Part shown: piece by piece, positions 16,416 to 24,862 of the stretch
Layout: each line of letters opens with the position of its first letter
Numbering within the stretch: position 1 is the stretch's first letter
Assembly: GCA_934646835.1 (NCBI GenBank)
Contig: CAKUES010000009.1
Coordinates: 16,949 to 80,948, forward strand
Length of the DNA: 64,000 nucleotides
Direction of reading: 5' to 3'
From: an uncultured Coriobacteriales bacterium
GTDB lineage: Bacteria > Actinomycetota > Coriobacteriia > Coriobacteriales > QAMH01
Translations under genes and position numbers: made by a program
Notes under the pieces: model-generated
What the model saw: only the letters and a program-made list of their open reading frames with translations
What the model was told of the DNA's origin: nothing
Database searches by the model: none

Positions 16416-18527
16416 GTGTCCAAACACTCTCGCCGCCGTGCGCGCCATTCCAAGGCCCAGAAGCGCACGGGCTGGCTTACCGGCATAGTCGGCGCCATCG
16501 TGGCCCTCGTCGTCGGTTGCGTGCTCGCTGTTGTCATCGCCTGCTCTGCATGGCTGCAAAACCTTCCCGACTACAGCAACATCGACCTGTACGCCAAGTC
16601 CGGCTATTCGACTATCTACGCAGCTGACAGGCAGACGGAGCTTGCAAAGATCACGCTGGAGAACCGCATCGAGGTTGCTCCCAACGAGGTCTCCCGCTAC
16701 GTCCTCGACGGAACGGTCGCTACGGAAGACGAGCGCTTCTACTACCACAACGGCGTCGATCTCATGGGCATCGGCCGCGCGGTCCTCACCAACATCACCG
16801 GCAATGGGCGCGAAGGCGCGTCGACGATCACCCAGCAGCTCGTCCGCAACACGGTGCTTCTCGACGAGATGAACGACATCACCGTCGAGCGCAAGGTCCG
16901 CGAGATGTACATCGCGCTCAAGGTCGAGCAGGAGTACACAAAAGACCAGATCCTGATGATGTACATCAACGTGATCAACTACGGTGACGGTAACTACGGC
17001 ATCGAGACCGCGGCCGAGGATTACTTTGGCTGCACCGCCAACGAGCTCACCTTGGCCCAAGCGGCGATGCTCGTCGGCATCCCCCAGTCTCCCAACGCCA
17101 ACAACCCTCGTCAGCACTATGACACGGCACTCGAGCGCTCCCACCTCGTGCTCAACCGCATGCTCTCCAACGGCAAGATCAGCCAGGAGGAGTACGACCA
17201 GGCGATGGCGGAGAAGCCCAAGCTCTACAACCCCAAGAACAAGAAGGACAAGGACGACTCCAACCTCGCCCCGTACTTCGTCGACTACGTCAAGCAGCTG
17301 CTCCAGACCGAGGAGTTCAACATCTCCGAGCTCTCCCAGGGCGGCCTGGCCATCTACACCACGATCGACCCCAAGGCGCAAAAGGCCGCCAACAAGGCCG
17401 TCAAGGAGGCCATGGCGCAAAAGGACAGCGGCCTCGACGCGTCGCTTACGAGCATCGATCCGAGCACGGGCAACATCGTTGCGATGGTCGGCGGCAAGAA
17501 CTACAAGAAGAGCCAGTTCAACCTTGCCACGCAGATGAGCAGGCAGGCGGGCTCTTCCTTCAAGACCTTTGCCTTGGTTGCGGCCCTGAGCGAGGGCGTG
17601 AGCCCCGATACCTACATCGACTCTTCGAGCCCGGCACAGATCACGCCGACCTGGACGGTTAAGAACTCCGAGGGCGAGGGCAGCGGCAACATCACGCTGC
17701 GCTCTGCCACCACGTACTCCGTCAACACGGTGTACGCACGCCTCGCCCACGGCATCGGTGCGGAGTGCATCGTCGACACGGCCCACAAGATGGGCATCAC
17801 GAGCGAGCTGCAGCCCTATGAGTCTATCTGCCTGGGTGCACAGGGCGTGAACACGCTTGAGATGGCGAGCGCCTATGCGACGCTTGCCGCCGGCGGTGTC
17901 TACCACAAGCCCACTGCCGTGCTCCAGGTTGTCGACATACGCGGCAACGAGGTCTACAGTGCGGGTGTGAACCAGGGCGAGCAGGTCATCAGCGCTGCTA
18001 TCGCTCAGGAGGCAACCAACATCCTCAAGACCGTCGTGGAATACGGTACGGGCACCTCTGCGAGCCTGTGGTGCGGTCAGGAGGCCGCTGGCAAGACGGG
18101 CACGTCTGAGAACGGCCGCGATCTCTGGTTCTGCGGAATTACCCCGCAGTACTCGACTGCCGTGTGGTGCGGATACCCGGAGGAGAAGGCGACGGGCCTG
18201 TACGGCGGTTCTACCTGCGGTCCCATCTGGCGTGCGTACACGGACGCAGTGCTCGAGGGGCAGGAGCACAAGAGCTTCCCTCATACGGATGAGAAGCCGA
18301 CGTACAAGACCGGTTGGGATTTCGCGGAGTCCTGGGGCTCTGACAGCGCCACGACGAACGACGGCGATGATGCCAAGAAGGACGAGGAGGACGATCCCAC
18401 CATCGACGACACCGACGTGCCTGGCGATGACGCAGAGGTAGAGGAGCCCTCAAAGCCCGACACCAAGCCCAGCAAGCCTGACAAGGACCCAGAGCCTGCA
18501 CCTGAGCCCGACGAGGGCGACGAGTAG
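16416..18527 (+). CDS. class A penicillin-binding protein (glycosyltransferase/transpeptidase)
   Basis: 703-residue bifunctional peptidoglycan synthase. A basic N-terminus and one membrane anchor (about residues 20-45) precede a GT51 glycosyltransferase domain (EDERFYYHNGVD near residue 108; STITQQLVRN). The transpeptidase domain has the SSFK motif (Ser380-Lys383), SVN (about 434-436) and KTGT (about residue 560). The last 75 residues are an acidic, Pro/Asp/Lys-rich tail on the outer face. GTG 16416 has a perfect AAAGGAGG five bases upstream. The gene stands alone, with a possible TTGTCT-N16-CATAAT promoter at about 16363-16390, and ends in a strong terminator. Confidence 0.94.
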   Translation: MSKHSRRRARHSKAQKRTGWLTGIVGAIVALVVGCVLAVVIACSAWLQNLPDYSNIDLYAKSGYSTIYAADRQTELAKITLENRIEVAPNEVSRYVLDGTVATEDERFYYHNGVDLMGIGRAVLTNITGNGREGASTITQQLVRNTVLLDEMNDITVERKVREMYIALKVEQEYTKDQILMMYINVINYGDGNYGIETAAEDYFGCTANELTLAQAAMLVGIPQSPNANNPRQHYDTALERSHLVLNRMLSNGKISQEEYDQAMAEKPKLYNPKNKKDKDDSNLAPYFVDYVKQLLQTEEFNISELSQGGLAIYTTIDPKAQKAANKAVKEAMAQKDSGLDASLTSIDPSTGNIVAMVGGKNYKKSQFNLATQMSRQAGSSFKTFALVAALSEGVSPDTYIDSSSPAQITPTWTVKNSEGEGSGNITLRSATTYSVNTVYARLAHGIGAECIVDTAHKMGITSELQPYESICLGAQGVNTLEMASAYATLAAGGVYHKPTAVLQVVDIRGNEVYSAGVNQGEQVISAAIAQEATNILKTVVEYGTGTSASLWCGQEAAGKTGTSENGRDLWFCGITPQYSTAVWCGYPEEKATGLYGGSTCGPIWRAYTDAVLEGQEHKSFPHTDEKPTYKTGWDFAESWGSDSATTNDGDDAKKDEEDDPTIDDTDVPGDDAEVEEPSKPDTKPSKPDKDPEPAPEPDEGDE

Positions 18528-18543
18528 CTTTGCAGCAAAAGAA

Positions 18544-18576
18544 AAAGCACCTGCCCCAGAGGGCGGGTGCTTTTTT
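18544..18576 (+). terminator. rho-independent terminator of the PBP gene
   Basis: Stem AGCACCTGCCC / GGGCGGGTGCT followed by six T residues, about 18 bases after the stop. Confidence 0.93.
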
Positions 18577-18599
18577 GCGTCGAGGGCGTATTGGCCGCA

Positions 18600-18632
18600 T
18601 GGCACACATTGTGCCAGTGACAAAGTGTGTCA
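18600..18632. repeat. 33-bp dispersed repeat (CACACTTTGTCACTGGCAC family), inverted copy
   Basis: Reverse-complement copy of 3081-3113 with two differences. It lies between two convergent genes, just past the PBP terminator. Confidence 0.75.
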
Positions 18633-18653
18633 AAACGCTGCTCCTATCTCGCG

Positions 18654-19241
18654 CTAGACCCTGATGCCGCCCATGGCGAGGCTGATGATGTCGCGCGTGA
18701 AATGGTAGTCGTAGGGCGGCTCCTCGTGCCAGTCGCCGGCGGCGTCGCGGACGAGCGCGTCGATGTCTGCTCCCTCGCGGATGGTCAGGTACTCGTCGAA
18801 CCAGATGTCGCGGTCGATGGCGAACAGGCGGCCTCCCTGCCTGAACACGATTGCCTGGATGAGCTTGAGCTTGTTGACGGGGATATCGCCTTTTGTGAGC
18901 TCGGGCGTGTCCACGACGAGGTAGATGTCGTCGACGGTGAGCTCGACGCCTGTCTTGCGCGTGATGGTCTTGCTGCTGGGGCACCACAGCTCGCGTCCGT
19001 CGTCAGGCTCGATGCTGAGGATGGAGATTTCCTCCATGTCGCCTCCAGGGCCCATGGGGATGCTCTCGTGCTTGTTTTGGATGAGAAAGCCCGCTCCGCC
19101 AAAGTCGAGGCGCACGGTCTTGTAGACCTGGTCGGGGTTGTCGAACATGATGTAGGCTTCGTAGGACTCCAGCGTCCAGCCGATGAACGAGCGCAGCATG
19201 CGCTGGGAGCTGTCGTCTAACAGTCGTACGGTCTCGATCAT
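18654..19241 (-). CDS. conserved-looking protein of unknown function
   Basis: 195 residues, no family recognised. No signal peptide or membrane segment is seen. The sequence is rich in acidic and hydrophobic beta-type stretches (YEAYIMFDNPDQVYKTVRLDFGGAG, then DIWFDEYLTIREGADID), suggesting a compact cytoplasmic alpha/beta fold. The start at 19241 has AAGGAGAGATC directly upstream; a longer frame to 19364 overlaps the divergent neighbour's control region. It is divergent from the lysozyme-like gene and convergent with the PBP gene. Confidence 0.72.
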   Translation of the reverse strand: MIETVRLLDDSSQRMLRSFIGWTLESYEAYIMFDNPDQVYKTVRLDFGGAGFLIQNKHESIPMGPGGDMEEISILSIEPDDGRELWCPSSKTITRKTGVELTVDDIYLVVDTPELTKGDIPVNKLKLIQAIVFRQGGRLFAIDRDIWFDEYLTIREGADIDALVRDAAGDWHEEPPYDYHFTRDIISLAMGGIRV

Positions 19242-19362
19242 GATCTCTCCTTGTTCTTCTTTCTTAGAGGTGCATGATAACGCGTACGCACTTGAAAGAC
19301 GCCCTGAGGTGGTACCTTGTAGATGTGAAGTAACCCAAGCAGCCGAAGCCGGAGGGATTATC

Positions 19363-20118
19363 ATGACGCAATCTCAACGACAGACGGGAAGCAGGAGGCC
19401 AACAACCAGCAAGGCGCTTGCCCGAGGCAGCGCGCGCGGCTCAAGCAGGTCGCAGCCAAAGTACCGCGAGCGTACCGGTGCCGCTGCGGCTGCAGCGTGG
19501 ACGCCGCCGGCAAAGCTGCGCATCGCCATAGTCGCCGTGGTCCTCATCGCGCTGATAGCGGGCATAGCAGTCTCTTGCGCATCATCCGCCGCGAGGCAAT
19601 CCCAATGGGAGCATGATCACTATTGGCAGAGCACTGTCGAGGCGGCGGAGGACTACTTTGGCGTCAACAAGAAGTACACCGCGGCCATCCTCACGATGAT
19701 TCAGGTGGAGTCTGACGGCAACGTGGACGTCGACGAGCGCCACGACATCCTCCAAACCTACGAAGGCGACGGCAAGAAGTACCTGATGAAGGGTGTGAAG
19801 AAGGAGGGTGTTGCGGGTAAGACCCCGGAGGCCTCTATCTACGCCGGAACTTACGAGTTCTCCTTGTGCATCAACGACTTCAAGAAATACCTTGGCAGAA
19901 AACCCGTTCCGGACGATCTCAACGACATCGCCCTGCTTGCCCAGGGTTACAACTACGGGCATCTTGGCTGGTTTAACTGGCTTGCAGACCAAGGTGTCGA
20001 TACTTGGACACTTGAGGCGAGCAAGGCGTATCAAGAGCGCATCGACGGTCTTGGCACGGCAAACCATGGCCAAAAGATCATGGACACCTACAAGAGAATC
20101 GTCGGGGAGCAGGGTTGA
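19363..20118 (+). CDS. membrane-anchored lysozyme-like (CwlT-type) cell-wall hydrolase
   Basis: 251 residues. A long basic, Ser/Arg-rich cytoplasmic N-terminus (1-45), a membrane anchor (about 50-75), then an extracellular lysozyme-like domain. The domain carries the landmarks of the CwlT N-terminal muramidase family: AILTMIQVESDG with the candidate catalytic Glu (about residue 117), DILQTYEGDG, ASIYAGTYEF and LLAQGYNYGHLGW. It probably cleaves or remodels peptidoglycan, which fits the nearby PBP gene. ATG 19363 follows CCGGAGGGATT. Catalysis is inferred from motif resemblance only. Confidence 0.82.
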   Translation: MTQSQRQTGSRRPTTSKALARGSARGSSRSQPKYRERTGAAAAAAWTPPAKLRIAIVAVVLIALIAGIAVSCASSAARQSQWEHDHYWQSTVEAAEDYFGVNKKYTAAILTMIQVESDGNVDVDERHDILQTYEGDGKKYLMKGVKKEGVAGKTPEASIYAGTYEFSLCINDFKKYLGRKPVPDDLNDIALLAQGYNYGHLGWFNWLADQGVDTWTLEASKAYQERIDGLGTANHGQKIMDTYKRIVGEQG

Positions 20119-20231
20119 GGCTCGTCACCTGGCGGGGCGGGGGCGAGCGGAAGTGGGTTTCGCTCGTCGTGCCGCAGGTCTTGCTGGGCCAGCCGATGAA
20201 AGGCTTCTTGGAAAAAGTTGAAATTGGGTAT

Positions 20232-20260
20232 AGCCATAAAACGAACTTGCCGCTATACTT
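20232..20260 (+). promoter_or_regulatory. possible promoter of the tRNA-His/tRNA-Lys unit
   Basis: TATACT at 20255-20260 with a weak TAGCCA 17 bases upstream; tRNA-His begins 40 bases after the -10. Confidence 0.4.
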
Positions 20261-20300
20261 TTAACTCGCGCCTTACGAGGCGCAGTTGAAAGTCTTCATG

Positions 20301-20377
20301 GTGGCTGTGGCGCAGTTGGTTAGCGCGCCAGATTGTGGCTCTGGAGATCGAGGGTTCGAATCCCTTCAGCCACCCCA
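20301..20377 (+). tRNA. tRNA-His (GTG)
   Basis: Full cloverleaf: acceptor GTGGCTG pairs with CAGCCAC, the anticodon loop TTGTGGC reads GTG, and the T arm is GAGGG-TTCGAAT-CCCTT. The discriminator is C, preceded by a genomic G at 20300 that can serve as the extra 5' G typical of tRNA-His. CCA is encoded. Confidence 0.95.
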
Positions 20378-20386
20378 GACTTTCAC

Positions 20387-20462
<76 letters not shown>

Positions 20463-20473
20463 TCGCATCATCA

Positions 20474-20496
20474 GCCCCTCCCCGAGGGGCTTTTTT
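20474..20496 (+). terminator. terminator after tRNA-Lys copy 1
   Basis: GCCCCT-CCCCG-AGGGGC stem-loop followed by six T residues. Confidence 0.88.
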
Positions 20497-20637
20497 GTTG
20501 CTGTAAACCAGTTGCAGGGGTGAGAACCGAGAGAGTGAGCGCGTGAAGCAAGCGCGCCGGTGGCGCGTTTGCAGCGCGAACAGCCTGAGCGAGGCGGCAG
20601 CCGAGCGAGGGCGGCGCCTGCGCCCTTTGCAGGCGCG

Positions 20638-20657
20638 GAACCCCTGACGGTCCACCA
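20638..20657 (+). repeat. detached 3' end of tRNA-Lys (20 bp)
   Basis: Identical to the last 20 bases of the tRNA-Lys gene, including CCA, but with no 5' part. A hairpin with a T-run follows (20671-20697). Confidence 0.85.
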
Positions 20658-20670
20658 TTGATTGCCTAGG

Positions 20671-20697
20671 CCCCTCGATTTCGAGGGGTCCTTTGTT
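20671..20697 (+). terminator. terminator after the first tRNA-Lys 3' fragment
   Basis: CCCCTCGA-TT-TCGAGGGG stem followed by a broken T-run (TCCTTTGTTTT). Confidence 0.75.
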
Positions 20698-20756
20698 TTC
20701 GTATACCAGTTGCAGGGGCGAGAACCCAAAAAATTTCAACTTTCTCAAGAAAATGC

Positions 20757-20785
20757 TTGCACAGCACCGCAAACAAGCGTATATT
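20757..20785 (+). promoter_or_regulatory. sigma-70-type promoter of tRNA-Lys copy 2
   Basis: TTGCAC, a 17-base spacer, TATATT; the tRNA begins 13 bases after the -10. It lies in the AT-rich stretch between units A and B, so copy 2 has its own promoter. Confidence 0.75.
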
Positions 20786-20798
20786 ACTTCCTCGCGCC

Positions 20799-20874
<76 letters not shown>

Positions 20875-20886
20875 GCGATACAATCA

Positions 20887-20909
20887 GCCCCTCCTCGAGG
20901 GGCTTTTTT
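20887..20909 (+). terminator. terminator after tRNA-Lys copy 2
   Basis: GCCCCT-CCTCG-AGGGGC stem-loop followed by six T residues. Confidence 0.88.
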
Positions 20910-21081
20910 GTTGCCATGAATCAGTTGCAGGGGTGAGAACCGAGAGAGTGAGCGCGTAAAGCAAATGCGCCGGTGGCGCGTTTGCAGCGCGAACAGCCTG
21001 AGCGAGGCGGCAGCCGAGCGAGGGCGGCGTCTGCGCCCTTTGCAGGCGCGGAACCCCCGACGGTCCACCATCGCAAAATCA

Positions 21082-21104
21082 GCCCCTCCTCGAGGGGCTT
21101 TTTT
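21082..21104 (+). terminator. terminator after the second tRNA-Lys 3' fragment
   Basis: The same GCCCCTCCTCGAGGGGC stem and T-run as the one after tRNA-Lys copy 2. Confidence 0.85.
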
Positions 21105-21320
21105 GTTGCCTGATTTCGGGTATCTAGTGGTTAAGACCCCGTATGTCCGTCATTCTGAGGTGCTCTGCTCAGGGTCGGGGGCACAGTGCGTCTGCTTCGG
21201 AGAATGAAGCTATATACTCTAATTTCTGTGTAAAACAATAGCAAATGCAGATGTTTTCGACTAACGGCGGTATTTCTGCGGTATCCTAATCGGACTGTTT
21301 ACAAAATTCGAGGAGCATCT

Positions 21321-21917
21321 GTGAGCGCAGCAAAAGAGTCAAAATGGGAAGCCCAAAAGGCGGAGGTTCTCTCTCGCATGGTCGAGGAAGCCGAGGCAGA
21401 GGAGACCGACGAGGAGTGGGAGGCTCTCGACGCTGCGGCTGAGGCAGAGGAGCAGAAGGTCTTCGAGGAAGTCGCTGCCGCAAAGGTCGAGCGCGCCAAG
21501 ATCGAGGCCCGCCATCTCGAGCGCGAGCGCCAGATGCAAGAGGCTGCTGCCAAGGAGCTTGAGCGCGAGCGCAAGGCTGAGAAGGACGCCACCCCTGAGG
21601 AGGAGCTCTCCGAGGAGGAGAGGCTTCTGCGCCGAGCGCACGTGGCTGCATGCGACGGCGTCCAGCTGCGCCGCACATCCAAGATGTCGCTGTTCTTCAT
21701 GGCGCTCGGCATCGTCGAGGTCGCCTTTGGCTTCATGCGCCAGAACATGTTTGTGGTCGGCGTCGGCATCATCTTGTTTGTCTTCTGCCTTACCTTCTAC
21801 ATCAAGCTTCGTCCGCGTCTCAAAGCGGCGGTCGAGCATTTCGATATCCTCAATGCGGAGCTTGAGGAGTACCGCATCAAGAACCCCAAGCCGGCACAGG
21901 AGCCGGAGCAGGCCTAA
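21321..21917 (+). CDS. coiled-coil protein with C-terminal membrane segments
   Basis: 198 residues of unknown function. Residues 5-105 form a highly charged Glu/Ala/Lys/Arg coiled coil. Two hydrophobic segments follow (about residues 123-142 and 144-162), then a short hydrophilic tail. GTG 21321 has GAGGAGC upstream. A TATCCT -10-like box at 21280-21285 sits in a block (TGCGGTATCCTA...GGACTGT) that recurs upstream of the SNF transporter at about 41425. A strong terminator follows. It may be a scaffold or envelope factor, but there is no direct evidence. Confidence 0.72.
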   Translation: MSAAKESKWEAQKAEVLSRMVEEAEAEETDEEWEALDAAAEAEEQKVFEEVAAAKVERAKIEARHLERERQMQEAAAKELERERKAEKDATPEEELSEEERLLRRAHVAACDGVQLRRTSKMSLFFMALGIVEVAFGFMRQNMFVVGVGIILFVFCLTFYIKLRPRLKAAVEHFDILNAELEEYRIKNPKPAQEPEQA

Positions 21918-21939
21918 ACACAGGGAATCAGATATGAGC

Positions 21940-21967
21940 AAAGGGGTGGTTTTTACCGCCCCTTTTT
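21940..21967 (+). terminator. rho-independent terminator
   Basis: Stem AAAGGGGTGGT / ACCGCCCCTTT with a T-rich loop and trailing T residues, about 22 bases after the stop. Confidence 0.9.
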
Positions 21968-21992
21968 GCTGTCTGCAGTCATCTGCGTTTTT

Positions 21993-22015
21993 GTGTCGCA
22001 TGGCTGCGGTAGGAT
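21993..22015 (+). promoter_or_regulatory. candidate DNA-damage-type promoter of the Ski2-like helicase
   Basis: GTGTCGCAT, 8 bases, TAGGAT; 36 bases before the ATG at 22052. It shares the GTCGCATG block with the sites at 8850 and 24808. Confidence 0.6.
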
Positions 22016-22051
22016 TGTCGCACCGTTTGTATATTCGAGAGGTTTGAGTTG

Positions 22052-24649
22052 ATGACAGAGCAGACTGCACAGTCGCAAGAGGCAATCGAGCAAGTTGAAG
22101 AGGGCCAGGACGCAAAGACGTATGGTTCCTTGGGTGCCCTTGCGGACAAGATCTGGAACGAGCAGGGCGAGGATGCAGACGCTGCAGATATCTTCGAGGC
22201 CTTTATGCTGTGGGCGGCAGACCGCGGCACGGAGCTGTGGCCCCATCAGGAAGATGCGCTGCTTGCCCTTATGAGCGGTCAGCACGTCATCCTCGGCACT
22301 CCTACGGGCAGCGGTAAGTCCATGGTCGCGCTCGGTATGCACTTCCTTGCGCTGTGTCGTGACCAGGTCTCCTTCTACACAGCGCCCATTAAGGCCCTTG
22401 TCAGCGAGAAGTTCTTTGCCTTGGCAGATATCTTTGGCCGCGATTTCGTCGGCATGATCACGGGTGATAGCGCCATCAACCCCACCGCCCCAATCATCTG
22501 CTGCACGGCGGAGATCTTGGCCAACCGCGCTTTGGCGGAGGGCCCGGATGCAGACATCTCCTACGTCGCCATGGACGAGTTCCACTTCTATGCAGATGTG
22601 GACCGCGGTTGGGCATGGCAGGTTCCCCTGCTCGAGTTGACGGAGACCAAGTTCCTGCTCATGAGCGCGACGCTCGGCGATACTGGCGCCATTGCCGCCC
22701 ATCTCGAGGAGCGCACATGCTGCCCCGTTGAGGTCATCGACAACGCCCAGCGTCCTGTCCCCTTGACTTTCGAGTACGAGGACACCGCCCTCGAGGGCAC
22801 GGTCGAGCTTGCCTTGCGCGATGGCGAGGCACCTATCTACATCGTCCATTTCTCGCAGGATGCGGCGCTCAACAGTGCGCAGGCGCTTGCAAGCTACGGT
22901 GTCGCCACCAAGGAGCAGCGCGCCGCTGTCAAGGAGGCGAGCAAGGGCACGAGCTTCAATACGGCCTTTGGCAAGATCTTGCAGCGTTTGCTCGGCTGCG
23001 GCGTAGGCGTGCACCATGCAGGCATGCTTCCCCGCTATCGTCTTCTGGTCGAGAAACTCGCACAGGAGGGCTTGCTGCCGGTCATCTGCGGCACAGACAC
23101 CCTCGGTGTGGGTATCAACGTGCCCATCCACACCGTCTTGCTCACAGCGCTTACCAAGTTCGACGGCCACAAGCAGCGCAAGCTCAATGCGCGCGAGTTC
23201 CATCAGATCGCAGGCCGTGCGGGCCGCAGCGGCTTTGATACAGAGGGCGTGGTCATCGCGCTCGCCCCGGAGCATGAGATCGAGAACGCCAAGCTGCGCG
23301 CCAAGGCGGGAGACGACCCCAAGAAGCAGCGCAAGCTCAAGCTCAAGAAGGCGCCGGAGAACTTTGTCAACTGGAACGAGCAAGCCTTCCAGCGCCTCAT
23401 CGACACCGTGCCGGAGCCGCTCAAGCCGCGCATGCGCATTACTCATTCCATGGTGCTCTCCCTGGTTGAGCGCGGCGGTGACGCTCGTGCGCGCGTCGAG
23501 GGGCTGATCGAAGTCAGTCACCAGACTGAGGAGGAGAAGGTTAAGCTGCGCCTGCGCGCGGAGGAGATCTTCACTACCCTCATCGACGCGGGCGTCGTAG
23601 AGGTGCTCGAGGACGAGGATGGCAACCCCGACTACGTGACCACGGTCGACATGCCGCGTGACTTCGCGCTCGACCAGCCGCTGTCCCCCTTCCTGCTCGC
23701 CGCGCTCGAGCTGCTCGATCCCGAGGATGAGAACTACGCCCTCGACGTCGTGAGCATGGTCGAGAGCACGCTCGAGGAGCCGCGCCAGATCTTGCGTGCG
23801 CAGGAGCGTCGTGCCCGCGACAAGGCGATGGCGCAGATGAAGGCAGATGGCGTCGACTATGACGAGCGCCTCGAGAAGCTGCAGGAGGTCACCTATCCCA
23901 AGCCCCTCGAGGACATGCTTGCAGGTGCCTTCGAGATGTACTGCGAGAGTGTGCCCTGGGCGCGCGACTACGTTGTGAGCCCCAAGAGCATCCTGCGCGA
24001 GATGCTCGAGACGGGCGACACCTTCAAGAGCTACGTGAGCGCGTATGGTATCGCTCGCAGCGAAGGTCTGCTGCTGCGCTATCTAAGCGATGCCTTCCGC
24101 GTGCTCGACCGCACTATCCCGCTCGACAAGCGCAACGAGCAGCTCGACGATATCGTCAGCTGGCTTGGTGTGGTTGTCCGTAGCGTCGACAGCAGCTTGG
24201 TCGACGAGTGGGAAGGCCTGGGCGCTGGCAACCTCGATGCGGCACCGCCTTCTGCGGAGGAGGTCATCGTCGCGGACAGGCGTGGTCTGCGTATCCTCGT
24301 GCGCAATGCGCTCTTCCAGCGCGTGCGCCTCATGGCGCTCGACCGTGCCGACGAGCTCGGCTGCATGGACATCGACTGGGGTTTTGGCGAGCGCAAGTGG
24401 CGCCAGGCACTCGAGGATTACTACGAGACCCACGAGGAGGTCCTCATCGACGCCGATGCGCGCAGCTCCGCCTACATCGACATCGATGAGTCGGACGAGG
24501 CATCGAGCCGCGTTTGGCACGTGCGCCAGATTGTCAGCGACAACGACGGCGACCACGACTTCCGCATCACCGGCGACGTCGACTTGGTTGCCACGCAAGA
24601 CGGCGGCGAGGTCGTGTTCACCAACTACAACGCGGCGTTCTTCGATTAG
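22052..24649 (+). CDS. Ski2-like DEAD/DEAH-box helicase (DUF3516-type)
   Basis: 865-residue superfamily 2 helicase. Walker A is GTPTGSGKS (about residues 88-96), the DExH box reads DEFH (MDEFHFYAD), motif III is SAT (LMSATLGD), and motif VI is QIAGRAGRSGFD (about 385-396). The C-terminal half is long and helical, as in the actinobacterial DUF3516 helicases related to Ski2/Lhr-type RNA or DNA remodelers. ATG 22052 is preferred over TTG 22049; GAGAGG lies upstream. Its promoter resembles the DNA-damage type, suggesting a repair role, but this is not proven. Confidence 0.88.
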   Translation: MTEQTAQSQEAIEQVEEGQDAKTYGSLGALADKIWNEQGEDADAADIFEAFMLWAADRGTELWPHQEDALLALMSGQHVILGTPTGSGKSMVALGMHFLALCRDQVSFYTAPIKALVSEKFFALADIFGRDFVGMITGDSAINPTAPIICCTAEILANRALAEGPDADISYVAMDEFHFYADVDRGWAWQVPLLELTETKFLLMSATLGDTGAIAAHLEERTCCPVEVIDNAQRPVPLTFEYEDTALEGTVELALRDGEAPIYIVHFSQDAALNSAQALASYGVATKEQRAAVKEASKGTSFNTAFGKILQRLLGCGVGVHHAGMLPRYRLLVEKLAQEGLLPVICGTDTLGVGINVPIHTVLLTALTKFDGHKQRKLNAREFHQIAGRAGRSGFDTEGVVIALAPEHEIENAKLRAKAGDDPKKQRKLKLKKAPENFVNWNEQAFQRLIDTVPEPLKPRMRITHSMVLSLVERGGDARARVEGLIEVSHQTEEEKVKLRLRAEEIFTTLIDAGVVEVLEDEDGNPDYVTTVDMPRDFALDQPLSPFLLAALELLDPEDENYALDVVSMVESTLEEPRQILRAQERRARDKAMAQMKADGVDYDERLEKLQEVTYPKPLEDMLAGAFEMYCESVPWARDYVVSPKSILREMLETGDTFKSYVSAYGIARSEGLLLRYLSDAFRVLDRTIPLDKRNEQLDDIVSWLGVVVRSVDSSLVDEWEGLGAGNLDAAPPSAEEVIVADRRGLRILVRNALFQRVRLMALDRADELGCMDIDWGFGERKWRQALEDYYETHEEVLIDADARSSAYIDIDESDEASSRVWHVRQIVSDNDGDHDFRITGDVDLVATQDGGEVVFTNYNAAFFD

Positions 24650-24666
24650 AGCATGCGCCGTCAGGG

Positions 24667-24717
24667 CGGTGTGCAAGGGGAGGGGAGCCCTCGCCTTGCA
24701 CGCCGCTTCTGTTTTGA
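24667..24717 (+). terminator. large hairpin after the Ski2-like helicase
   Basis: GCGGTGTGCAAGG pairs with CCTTGCACGCCGC, with an inner GAGGG/CCCTC pairing; the T-rich TTCTGTTTT follows. Confidence 0.85.
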
Positions 24718-24807
24718 TTCGCTTGCCGCACAGGGCGTGAGCCAGCAAGCGTCTTGCGCCTACCCAGCCAAAGTCACATGTATCCCCGCACCGTCCCGTG
24801 GTTTTCT

Positions 24808-24830
24808 GCGTCGCATGACGCTGCTATCAT
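24808..24830 (+). promoter_or_regulatory. candidate DNA-damage-type promoter of helD
   Basis: GCGTCGCAT, 8 bases, TATCAT; 32 bases before the helD ATG. It is the third member of the GTCGCATG set. Confidence 0.55.
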
Positions 24831-24862
24831 TCTTGGGACGTTTTTCACGACAGGAGTTTTAG

